DNA of 6,562 bases, taken from assembly GCA_947479075.1 (NCBI GenBank), contig CANJZR010000226.1, positions 1 to 6,562 of the forward strand. The letters run 5' to 3'. The stretch's first letter is position 1. Each line of letters opens with the position of its first letter. The position numbers and the translations under genes were made by a program. This document shows, in pieces, positions 1 to 6,562 of the stretch. This DNA is from Planctomycetaceae bacterium (GTDB lineage Bacteria; Planctomycetota; Planctomycetia; Planctomycetales; Planctomycetaceae). A model generated the notes under the pieces. It was given only the letters and a program-made list of their open reading frames with translations, had not been told where the DNA came from and made no database searches.

Positions 1-1415
1 CGCTCGAAGCGTTCGATCGAGCTGTCGTTGACCTTTTCGACGTGGAGCAGTTTGATTGCCGTCGGACGACGCAGAATGGCGTGCACGCCCTTGTAAACAA
101 CGCCCATGCCGCCCGAGCCGAGTTTCTCTTCGAGTCGATACTGGCCGAGTTTCTGCGATGCGATCGCCTGCTTCTGAGCCTCCCGCTGCATCTGAGCCAG
201 GATCAGAGTAAATACGAAGATCGCGATGGAGCTTAACCCCAGTAGCGCGAACAGCGCCCAAAAAGTTCGTTTCAAGATCGTCAGCGTACGGTAGGCCTCG
301 TCGAAATCCATCTGGGTCGCGATGCCAAAACCATACTTGTCATACCAATGCCAGGCCCCAATTACCGGCACACCCCGGTAATCATTAAACCCTTCCACAT
401 CTACACCCGATATTCCGCGAGTCGCCTGCTCGACCATCTTAATCTGTGGGAGGGAACTCCTTCTCTGCTTCGGACGGAACCCGGATTTCAAATTTCCTCC
501 GGGATCTCGCAGCTGGAGGTTCAGAATGGAACGGGAGTATTCACTATCCGGAATCAACCCGAGCAACATCAGGTCCTCGTCGAACCGGCTGTTGGACACC
601 ATCGTTCCAGACGCATTGAATGCATAGGTCTCCCCTGAATTTCCAATGCGGCCAAGCTGGAGAATACGCGTAAATTCCAGTTCTGGACGAATGCGAAGCC
701 CGATCGCCCCGATCACTTGAAAATTAGCATCTCGGATCGGAGCACAGACAAACATGGTCGGTACCCCACTCCGCAGCTGCCCGAACTCATCCCTGAGCAT
801 CACCAGACTCGAATATGGGGGACAAACTGTAGACTCGCCCTTGAGTGCCTGGGTGATGTATGGTTCAAACTGTTTCGGGGCCGGCGATCCAATCAGTTCA
901 TCCGTGTAAGCACCGAGAATCACCATCGACTTGTCGACGACAATGTAGCCATGGTATTCGTGTGCGCTCATGACCTGAGTGAGCAACTTCTTCAGGTCTT
1001 TCTGCAGCTCTGACGTTTTGAGTGATCCCTTCGCAGAACCACTGGACTCAAATTCACTCTGCAGTTTTTGAAACAGATCGCGTGTTTCGACGGCGTTCGC
1101 CTCGCTCTCGGCGTTCGAAAGCTGAACTCGAATCCACGTATCGAGCATCGCCGTCTCGACATTGAGGAGCGTCTCCAACTCGCTCTTCAGGTTCTCCTTC
1201 ATGGTCGTTTCGATGGCCCGCCGCATTCCCCAGCCAATCAGGGCAAGCACAACCACCGCGATCACGGGGAAGAGCCAGATGCGTCGCTTTAAAAACTGCC
1301 CCGTCCGTGTGATCGAACGCGCAGCGCTCCGGGAAATATTGGTCAAATGAACCCCTTGCGGGCCTGTCTGTGCCGGGCGGCGCTGGAACAGATCAAAGAA
1401 TCCCGCAAGTTTCAT
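1..1415 (-). CDS. Transmembrane Cache-sensor serine/threonine protein kinase, 3' end cut by window edge
   Basis: A receptor-type Hanks kinase that should sense an extracytoplasmic signal and phosphorylate Ser/Thr residues of cytoplasmic proteins. Reading the minus strand from ATG 1415-1413 gives 471 uninterrupted residues to the window edge. A first membrane helix lies at about residues 46-64 (IWLFPVIAVVVLALIGW) and a second at about 385-408. Between them is a double-Cache-like sensor with GETYAF at 261-266, DPGGN at 304-308 and YRGVPVIGAW at 346-355, motifs I recognise from planctomycete Cache kinases and cyclases. The kinase domain begins near residue 425: glycine loop GSGGMGVVYKG at 433-443 and ATP-binding lysine K455 in AIK. 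The sequence stops around the start of helix C, so the catalytic loop and DFG are not visible. The start is well fixed: an in-frame TGA lies two codons upstream and GGAG (1427-1424) sits 8 nt before the ATG. The gene diverges from the PHP hydrolase. The ligand is unknown. Kinase identity is secure; Cache is a fold inference from motifs. Confidence 0.93.
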   Translation of the reverse strand, partial: MKLAGFFDLFQRRPAQTGPQGVHLTNISRSAARSITRTGQFLKRRIWLFPVIAVVVLALIGWGMRRAIETTMKENLKSELETLLNVETAMLDTWIRVQLSNAESEANAVETRDLFQKLQSEFESSGSAKGSLKTSELQKDLKKLLTQVMSAHEYHGYIVVDKSMVILGAYTDELIGSPAPKQFEPYITQALKGESTVCPPYSSLVMLRDEFGQLRSGVPTMFVCAPIRDANFQVIGAIGLRIRPELEFTRILQLGRIGNSGETYAFNASGTMVSNSRFDEDLMLLGLIPDSEYSRSILNLQLRDPGGNLKSGFRPKQRRSSLPQIKMVEQATRGISGVDVEGFNDYRGVPVIGAWHWYDKYGFGIATQMDFDEAYRTLTILKRTFWALFALLGLSSIAIFVFTLILAQMQREAQKQAIASQKLGQYRLEEKLGSGGMGVVYKGVHAILRRPTAIKLLHVEKVNDSSIERFE

Positions 1416-1443
1416 GAGTCAGTCTCCGAGTCGAATGCCCTCA

Positions 1444-1472
1444 AATATGTGTCGCTTGCCCACACTTGGCAA
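1444..1472 (-). promoter_or_regulatory. Candidate sigma70-type promoter of the Cache kinase gene
   Basis: On the minus strand, TTGCCA (plus coordinates 1472-1467, 5/6 to the -35 consensus) is followed after exactly 17 nt by CATATT (1449-1444, 4/6 to the -10 consensus). Transcription would begin near 1437, giving a leader of about 20 nt that contains the GGAG ribosome site. Position and spacing fit well, but this was found by eye. Confidence 0.4.
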
Positions 1473-1605
1473 TCAGGATTTCTACGAAGAGTCTTCCCTT
1501 CATGCGGGATAGTTGGGTTAAGACAGCGACCTGACGATGTGGCATGCAGGCAACACCCAGCGAAATCGTGCCAGGCGTTAGTTGCGGCATAACCCCTGCG
1601 TCTGG

Positions 1606-1634
1606 TTGCCACTGCTGCCAGCGAGAGTTAGTTT
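1606..1634 (+). promoter_or_regulatory. Weak candidate promoter of the PHP hydrolase gene
   Basis: TTGCCA (1606-1611) and TAGTTT (1629-1634) are separated by 17 nt. The -35 is good (5/6), the -10 poor (3/6). Transcription would start near 1641, leaving a leader of about 40 nt before ATG 1682. If it is real, the upstream in-frame ATG at 1544 would not be in the transcript, which agrees with the signal-peptide argument for starting at 1682. Confidence 0.22.
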
Positions 1635-1681
1635 CTCTGGTACTGCGGATTCCACCTCAGACCCTCGGCAAGGCTCAGCTG

Positions 1682-4273
1682 ATGAAAACATCTCTTCCCG
1701 TTGTCGTTGTCGTACTGCTCCTTGGAGCTATGTGGTGTGTCGTCTCCAGCCAGGAGCAAGAACTCGCGCCGGTCGAAATTATCCGGTTGACCGATGAGAA
1801 CTGGGACGCCACAGCCCCCCGCGGAAAGGAAGCCGACGCCATCATCGGTGATCTGGTGATCCGCAATCGCAACCTCGTGGCTGTGATCGGGAGACCGATC
1901 TCGACACGCAACGTCAATGTCTTCGTCAAGAGTAACGCCGGGACGCTGATCGACCTGACCACGCGTGAAAACCAGAGCGACCAGCTGAGTGCCTTCTACC
2001 CCGGCCAGCGCGATTATGCCTACCGGGAGTGGATGGCCAGTGACAGTTCAGGCAAGTCCCAAACGGGGGATCAGGTGACCGTCCTGCGAGACCCTCAGTC
2101 TGCGACGATCACCGTGAAAGCGGCTGCCAGTGAAGGCAAGCCAGCGGTGGACACACGGTACACTCTGACCGCCGACAGCCGCTCTCTCGAAGTGACGAGT
2201 ACCTATCGCAACGAGACAGCAGCCCCACTCAAGGTCAAGCTGATCGACGACCTGCGTTACGACACCAAGAACGAAGATGTCCTCAAGGGAGCCGACGGCA
2301 CAGCTTCTCAATTCACGATCGAAGATCGATTCTGGCATCAGGCGTACGCCATCGAAGCTCCGGGGCGACAGCTGCTGACCAACAGCGACCCGCGCACGAC
2401 CGTGTTGAAAATGACCGACGGCGCGATGAATGACGAGATCGAGATTCCTGCGGGAGGTAGTTTCACGCAGACACGCCGGATCACTGCTGCCGCGACGCTT
2501 CCCGAGGCAGTGGCGGCACTCAGCAGCGAGCCGCATGTCCGGACCACGCTGGCTATTCAGTCGGCGACGGGACGACGTCTCCCCTCCACTCGTGTGGAGA
2601 TCCGGCAGGCAGACCAGTTACTTGGCACGATCATCAGCAACGATCGGGGCGAACTCAGCACATCGCTCAAGCCAGGGGCGTACGTCTTGAAAGTCTTGTT
2701 CAACGGCGCTGTCGTCGGCGAGAACCTGCCCCTCCAGATCGAACCGGCGATCGAGCAATCGCAGGCGATCCGGATCCATGACATCGAGCCGGGAACCGTC
2801 GTCGCCCGGATCACCGATGGAGACGGCCACCCGATGCCCTGCAAGGTCTCCTTTGATGTGCCTGAGGGGATGACTGCTCCCCACTTCGGCCCCGATACCG
2901 CTGAGTTCGGTGTCCGGAACCTGCGTTACACGCCCAACGGAGAGTTTCAGCAGCTGCTGGCACCTGGTACCTATAAAGCACGTATCAGTCACGGTCCCGA
3001 ATACGATTCCACGGTCGTCGATCTGTCCGTGGAAGCTGGCAAAACCGTTGAGCTGAACGCCAGGCTCCCCCGTGTTGTCGACACGACTGGCTGGGTCAGC
3101 GGCGATTTCCATAGCCATGCCTCCCCCTCGGGCGACAACACCACCAGCCAGCTGGGGCGAGTTCTTAACCTCACCAGCGAGCACATCGAGTTCGCGCCCT
3201 GTACAGAACACAACATCATCAGCAGCTACGACGAACACATTGACAAACTCAAGATTCGCCCGTTCATGGCGACCTGCACCGGGATGGAAATGACCGGGAC
3301 GCCGCTCCCCCTGAATCATCAGAACGCATTCCCGCTACACCATCATCCACACCAGCAGGATGGGGGCGGACCGACCTACGATGACAGTCCGGAAGCACAG
3401 ATTGAACGTCTGGCCCTCTGGGACAATCGCAGCGAGAAACTCGTGCAGCAGAACCATCCCGATGTCGGCTGGCTTTTTTATGATCGCAACGGCGACGGCG
3501 AGCCCGACGAGGGATACGCCAAAGGGTTCGCCTTCATGGATGTGATAGAGGTCCATCCGCTGCACACGATCCTCGACATGCAGCCGACCAAGATTTACAA
3601 CGAAAAACTCTACAACAACACCGTCTTTAACTGGCTCCAGCTATTGAACCAGGGGCACAAGGTTTACGGGGTGGTGAACACCGATGCCCACTACAACTTC
3701 CACGGGTCGGGGGGAATTCGCAACTGGATTCAGTCGTCGACCGATGATCCCGCCAGGATCGACACGCTCGATATGGTCCATGCTAGCGAGCAGGGTCGGT
3801 TGATCATGTCGAACGGTCCGTTTCTGGAAGTCTGGGCCCAGGAGCCAGGTACTGACGGTCGGGTGACTTGCGGACAATCGCTGATCGCCAAATCGAAGTC
3901 GGTCGAGCTGTCGATCCGGGTGCAATGCCCGAACTGGATCGATATCGACCGGGTGTTCGTGCTGGCCAATGGTCGCATCGTTTCTGGTCACGACTATACC
4001 CGGGAGAAACACCCTGAGGTATTTGCCAACGGCGTGATCAAGTTCGACCGAAAGATCCCGCTGACCCTCGAACAGGACGCCCACATCATCGTGGTGGCCT
4101 CCAGTGAGAAGACCACCATTGGCCCGACCGCAGGCCCGGAGTACGGCAAACAGAACCCCACCGCGATCGGCAACCCGATCTTCGTTGATGTCGCCGGAGA
4201 TGGTTTCCAGCCGAACAAAGACACGCTGGGCCATCCCTTGCCGGTGAAGCAAGGGGGACCGGTGAAGAAGTAA
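1682..4273 (+). CDS. Secreted CehA/McbA-like PHP-domain metallohydrolase
   Basis: An exported protein of 863 residues ending in a PHP (polymerase and histidinol phosphatase) domain, a metal-dependent hydrolase fold that usually cleaves phosphoesters or related bonds. The start at 1682 is chosen because it puts a Sec signal peptide at the N-terminus (MKTS, then LPVVVVVLLLGAMW; likely cleavage near S23/Q24). An in-frame ATG at 1544 would bury it behind 46 unrelated residues. AAGG lies 8 nt before the start. C19 is not in a good lipobox. Residues 25-285 are beta-rich and unassigned; about 286-365 and 370-465 look like carboxypeptidase-regulatory or Ig-like modules (LKPGAYVLKV, LAPGTYKARI). The PHP domain runs from about 470 to 780. 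Likely metal ligands are H477 and H479 (DFHSH), E509-H510 (CTEHN), E536 (GMEMT), H546 (NHQNAFPL), H592 (QNHP) and D668/H670 (NTDAH). The substrate cannot be read from sequence; the carbamate- and glyphosate-linked names CehA and McbA describe family members only. It lies divergent to the kinase gene. No terminator is seen after the stop. Confidence 0.88.
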   Translation: MKTSLPVVVVVLLLGAMWCVVSSQEQELAPVEIIRLTDENWDATAPRGKEADAIIGDLVIRNRNLVAVIGRPISTRNVNVFVKSNAGTLIDLTTRENQSDQLSAFYPGQRDYAYREWMASDSSGKSQTGDQVTVLRDPQSATITVKAAASEGKPAVDTRYTLTADSRSLEVTSTYRNETAAPLKVKLIDDLRYDTKNEDVLKGADGTASQFTIEDRFWHQAYAIEAPGRQLLTNSDPRTTVLKMTDGAMNDEIEIPAGGSFTQTRRITAAATLPEAVAALSSEPHVRTTLAIQSATGRRLPSTRVEIRQADQLLGTIISNDRGELSTSLKPGAYVLKVLFNGAVVGENLPLQIEPAIEQSQAIRIHDIEPGTVVARITDGDGHPMPCKVSFDVPEGMTAPHFGPDTAEFGVRNLRYTPNGEFQQLLAPGTYKARISHGPEYDSTVVDLSVEAGKTVELNARLPRVVDTTGWVSGDFHSHASPSGDNTTSQLGRVLNLTSEHIEFAPCTEHNIISSYDEHIDKLKIRPFMATCTGMEMTGTPLPLNHQNAFPLHHHPHQQDGGGPTYDDSPEAQIERLALWDNRSEKLVQQNHPDVGWLFYDRNGDGEPDEGYAKGFAFMDVIEVHPLHTILDMQPTKIYNEKLYNNTVFNWLQLLNQGHKVYGVVNTDAHYNFHGSGGIRNWIQSSTDDPARIDTLDMVHASEQGRLIMSNGPFLEVWAQEPGTDGRVTCGQSLIAKSKSVELSIRVQCPNWIDIDRVFVLANGRIVSGHDYTREKHPEVFANGVIKFDRKIPLTLEQDAHIIVVASSEKTTIGPTAGPEYGKQNPTAIGNPIFVDVAGDGFQPNKDTLGHPLPVKQGGPVKK

Positions 4274-4501
4274 ACGCCCAGTGACAGACTCGGCGAACAT
4301 CACCCTTTCTACATCCTCTCCCCCACGATCGATTCGGCCAGAGGAAGGGCGATGATGCGTTGTTTATTGCCGTGTGACGATTGAGTGTCAGCCGCTCTCA
4401 AAACCGAGTACACATCGCACACCAGAATCGCACAGTTGCTGTGGAGTCGGGTGCACAGGAGAATGGAAGGCCACAACTGCTCGTCCTTGCCATCTCTGCC
4501 C
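4274..4501. other. Intergenic gap with no recognised gene or terminator
   Basis: These 228 bases separate the hydrolase stop from the chosen start of the fusion enzyme. I see no strong GC hairpin with a T-run and no clear -35/-10 pair. The fusion-enzyme frame stays open back to a GTG at 4385. AGGAG (4457-4461) is too close (1 nt) to the in-frame ATG 4463 for a normal ribosome site, and about 40 nt from ATG 4502. Whether the two plus-strand genes share a transcript cannot be decided here. Confidence 0.5.
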
Positions 4502-6325
4502 ATGCCCATGTTTACGAACATTGCCGCCTATCGCTTCGCGTCACTGACTGACCTCAAGGCCCTGAGGGAGCGTCTGACGGCCCTGTGCAAGGATTTGGAG
4601 CTGCGCGGGACGATTCTGTTGAGCACCGAGGGGATCAACCTCTTCGTCGCTGGCATGAATGAGAACGTCGAGCGACTGCTGTCCGAACTGCGCACGATCC
4701 CCGGGTTGGAGCAGCTCCAAGCCAAGTACAGCGAGAGCGAGCACCAGCCATTCCGTCGCATGCTGGTGAAAATCAAGAAAGAGATCATCAGCTTCGGGAT
4801 CGAAGGTGTCGACCCCGTGGGTAAGCCTTCGCCCAAGCTGCAGCCAGCCGAACTGAAACGCTGGCTCGATGAAGGTCGTCCGATCACGCTGCTCGATACG
4901 CGGAACGATTATGAGATCAAGCTCGGAACTTTCCGGAACGCGATGGTGTTCCCGATCCGAAAGTTCCGCGAGTTTCCCGCAGCGGTCGCCACGCTCCCAG
5001 AAGACTTGAAGGAACAGCCCGTCGTCATGTTCTGCACCGGGGGAATCCGCTGCGAGAAGGCGGGGCCTTTCATGGAGATGCAGGGATACAAAAACATCTT
5101 CCAGCTGGAAGGCGGCATCCTGAAGTACTTCGAGGACTGTGGATCGGCCCATTACGATGGGGAGTGCTTCGTCTTTGATGATCGAGTGGGACTCGATCCG
5201 TCACTCGATGAGTCGGAGAGCGTGCAGTGCTACGCCTGTCAGTCGCCACTGACTGCAGAGGAACAGGCAGACCCCCGCTACGTCATCAAGGTCTCGTGTC
5301 CCTACTGCTTTGTCCCCACGGAAGCTCAGCAGGCCCAACAGGTCGCCGAGCGAAACACCGCAATCCACGCTGCGACTCACCCGCTCCCTGGCAGTCGGAT
5401 CTACGCGAATGAACGCCCCTTTAACATCCCCGCAGCTTACGACGGGCAACCGCTGATCGACTGCCTGTGCGGGATTCTGGGGCATATCTCGCGAGAGGAA
5501 TGGCTGCAAACGTGTGAGACGGGGCACCTCCTCAAACGCATCGTTCCCGAGGGAATGGAAGGCCCCGATCCGATTGCGGTCCCCGCCGACCACATCGTCA
5601 GGGGCGGTGATCGTTACCTGCACCTGCACCCGGCCTCAAGCGAACCCGATGTCAACGCAGACATTCGTATTTTGCATGAGGACGAAGCGATCATTATCGT
5701 CCACAAGCCCGCCCCGCTGCCGATGCATCCGTGTGGCCGCTTTAACCGTAACACGCTGACATCAATCCTGGGGGAAGTCTACGCTCCCTACAACCCGCGT
5801 CCGGTGCACCGCCTCGATGCCAACACATCCGGGATTGTGCTCTTCGCCAGGACGCGGCACTTTGCTCACCAGCTGCAGCGGCAGTTTGAACGCGGAAACG
5901 TCACGAAGAGGTATCTGGCCCGTGTGCATGGCCACCCCACGCTGGATGAGTTCCACAGCAACGCCCCGATCAGCGATGAGGTCGGCGAACTGGGGTCGTA
6001 CCGCGTTGACTGGAAGCATGGCAAACCTGCCTCGACGCTCTTCCGAGTTTTGGAGCGTTCGGCGGACGGAACCAGCCTGCTCGAAGCGACCCCCGTCACC
6101 GGGCGAACGAACCAGATCCGGATTCACCTGTGGGATCTGGGACACTCGATCGTGGGTGATCCGACCTACCTTCCGGGCAAAAAGCTGGGTGACACCCAGA
6201 CGATTGCCCCGGATGCCCCCGCACTGAACCTGCTGGCGTGCAAACTGAGTTTCGTTCACCCGATTTCCAAGGAACCGGTGACTTACGAAGCGGAGCGTCC
6301 AGTGTGGGCCAAGCCGCGAAACTGA
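4502..6325 (+). CDS. TrhO/YceA-type rhodanese fused to RluA-family pseudouridine synthase
   Basis: A 607-residue cytoplasmic protein with two RNA-modification modules. Residues 1-95 are the TrhO N-terminal domain (EGIN at 43-46, FRRMLVK at 84-90). About 115-225 is the rhodanese domain with catalytic loop CTGGIRC, C178-C184. A probable zinc ribbon follows (C243-x2-C246 and C266-x2-C269). TrhO proteins make 5-hydroxyuridine at position 34 of certain tRNAs using oxygen. Residues 314-376 look like a degenerate S4 RNA-binding domain (ISREEW at 329-334, RGGDRY at 367-372). About 385-605 is an RluA-type pseudouridine synthase: EDEAIIIVHKP at 393-403, HRLDANTSG at 436-444 with catalytic D439, and TGRTNQIR at 533-540. 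All key residues are present, so both halves are probably active. The RNA target of the synthase is unknown. The start is uncertain: 4502 or 4508 (MPMFTNIAAYRF) fits the usual TrhO N-terminus but lacks a Shine-Dalgarno site; ATG 4463 or GTG 4385 would add 13 or 39 residues of low-complexity look. A sequencing-error fusion is unlikely because the frame is continuous with no internal start region. Confidence 0.92.
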   Translation: MPMFTNIAAYRFASLTDLKALRERLTALCKDLELRGTILLSTEGINLFVAGMNENVERLLSELRTIPGLEQLQAKYSESEHQPFRRMLVKIKKEIISFGIEGVDPVGKPSPKLQPAELKRWLDEGRPITLLDTRNDYEIKLGTFRNAMVFPIRKFREFPAAVATLPEDLKEQPVVMFCTGGIRCEKAGPFMEMQGYKNIFQLEGGILKYFEDCGSAHYDGECFVFDDRVGLDPSLDESESVQCYACQSPLTAEEQADPRYVIKVSCPYCFVPTEAQQAQQVAERNTAIHAATHPLPGSRIYANERPFNIPAAYDGQPLIDCLCGILGHISREEWLQTCETGHLLKRIVPEGMEGPDPIAVPADHIVRGGDRYLHLHPASSEPDVNADIRILHEDEAIIIVHKPAPLPMHPCGRFNRNTLTSILGEVYAPYNPRPVHRLDANTSGIVLFARTRHFAHQLQRQFERGNVTKRYLARVHGHPTLDEFHSNAPISDEVGELGSYRVDWKHGKPASTLFRVLERSADGTSLLEATPVTGRTNQIRIHLWDLGHSIVGDPTYLPGKKLGDTQTIAPDAPALNLLACKLSFVHPISKEPVTYEAERPVWAKPRN

Positions 6326-6420
6326 GACAATTTCCAGGGTTTCAGAGCCTCCAATTCACTCCAAACCGACCAATCAATCTCCATCCACCCGACAAAGCGG
6401 ATTTCCGTCCCTCGACGTGA

Positions 6421-6449
6421 TTGAAAATCTCCGCCCGCAGTGATACCCT
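6421..6449 (+). promoter_or_regulatory. Candidate promoter of the tRNA-Leu gene
   Basis: TTGAAA (6421-6426) and TACCCT (6444-6449) are 17 nt apart, and TG at 6441-6442 makes an extended -10 (TGATACCCT). Transcription would start near 6456, about 10 nt before the mature tRNA 5' end. The rest of the 140-base gap 6326-6465 shows no other feature. The -10 itself matches only 3/6, hence moderate confidence. Confidence 0.45.
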
Positions 6450-6465
6450 CTTGCCCCTTCCCGCT

Positions 6466-6549
<84 letters not shown>

Positions 6550-6562
6550 CTCTAGAGGCGTA

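Noticed and set aside
348..1592. Several short plus-strand open frames of 60-100 codons
   Set aside because: Most lie opposite the kinase gene, whose minus-strand reading gives two membrane helices, a Cache-like sensor and the glycine loop. The last runs into the divergent promoter region and has no recognisable product.
1544..1681. Upstream ATG at 1544 as start of the hydrolase
   Set aside because: It adds 46 residues before a textbook Sec signal peptide, which must be N-terminal to work; the added stretch has no recognisable character.
2618..3319. Long minus-strand open frame (233 codons) inside the hydrolase gene
   Set aside because: It is antisense to a gene with clear family motifs. 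Its translation shows no recognisable domain, and such frames are common opposite GC-rich coding DNA.
3641..4303. Minus-strand open frame of 220 codons over the 3' end of the hydrolase gene
   Set aside because: Antisense shadow of the PHP coding region with no domain or plausible ribosome site.
4541..5152. Minus-strand open frame of 203 codons inside the fusion-enzyme gene
   Set aside because: Lies wholly opposite the TrhO coding region; its translation is Q/L-rich without any family motif.
6322..6347. Imperfect hairpin CTGAGAC / GTTTCAG at the stop of the fusion enzyme
   Set aside because: Seven pairs with one G-U and an 11-base loop, low GC in the stem and no T-run after it, so it is not a convincing intrinsic terminator.

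Overview
The window holds three protein genes and one tRNA gene, with a gene order of kinase (minus strand, cut by the left edge), secreted PHP hydrolase (plus), RNA-modification fusion enzyme (plus) and tRNA-Leu (plus). The most likely source is a planctomycete. The reasons are a membrane-bound Ser/Thr kinase with an N-terminal Cache-type sensor of the style common in that phylum, a large exported CehA/McbA-like PHP protein, weak or absent Shine-Dalgarno sites on two of three genes, and moderately high GC. This assignment rests on gene style rather than on a marker gene.

Left part (1-1415, minus): 471 residues of a two-pass membrane protein. It has a short cytoplasmic N-terminus, a first membrane helix, an extracytoplasmic double-Cache-like sensor, a second helix, and then the start of a Hanks-type Ser/Thr kinase domain. 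The glycine-rich loop and the ATP-binding lysine are visible; the rest of the kinase lies left of base 1. The 266-base gap 1416-1681 separates this gene from the divergent hydrolase gene and must carry both promoters; a good minus-strand and a weak plus-strand sigma70-like candidate are listed.

Middle (1682-4273, plus): an 863-residue Sec-exported protein with an N-terminal beta-rich region, two carboxypeptidase-regulatory-like or Ig-like beta modules and a C-terminal PHP metallohydrolase domain with nearly all expected metal ligands. The 228 bases that follow (4274-4501) hold no convincing gene, terminator or promoter.

Right part (4502-6325, plus): a single 607-residue protein joining a complete TrhO/YceA-type rhodanese (tRNA U34 hydroxylation family) to an S4-like segment and a complete RluA-type pseudouridine synthase. 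It is followed by a 140-base gap with a sigma70-like promoter and a complete tRNA-Leu(GAG).

The kinase and hydrolase could form a sense-and-respond pair at the cell surface, but only their divergent arrangement suggests it. The fusion enzyme and the tRNA both concern translation, but the tRNA has G34 and so is not an expected substrate of the TrhO half. No CRISPR array, insertion sequence, phage gene or defence system is visible. The most unusual item is the TrhO-RluA fusion.
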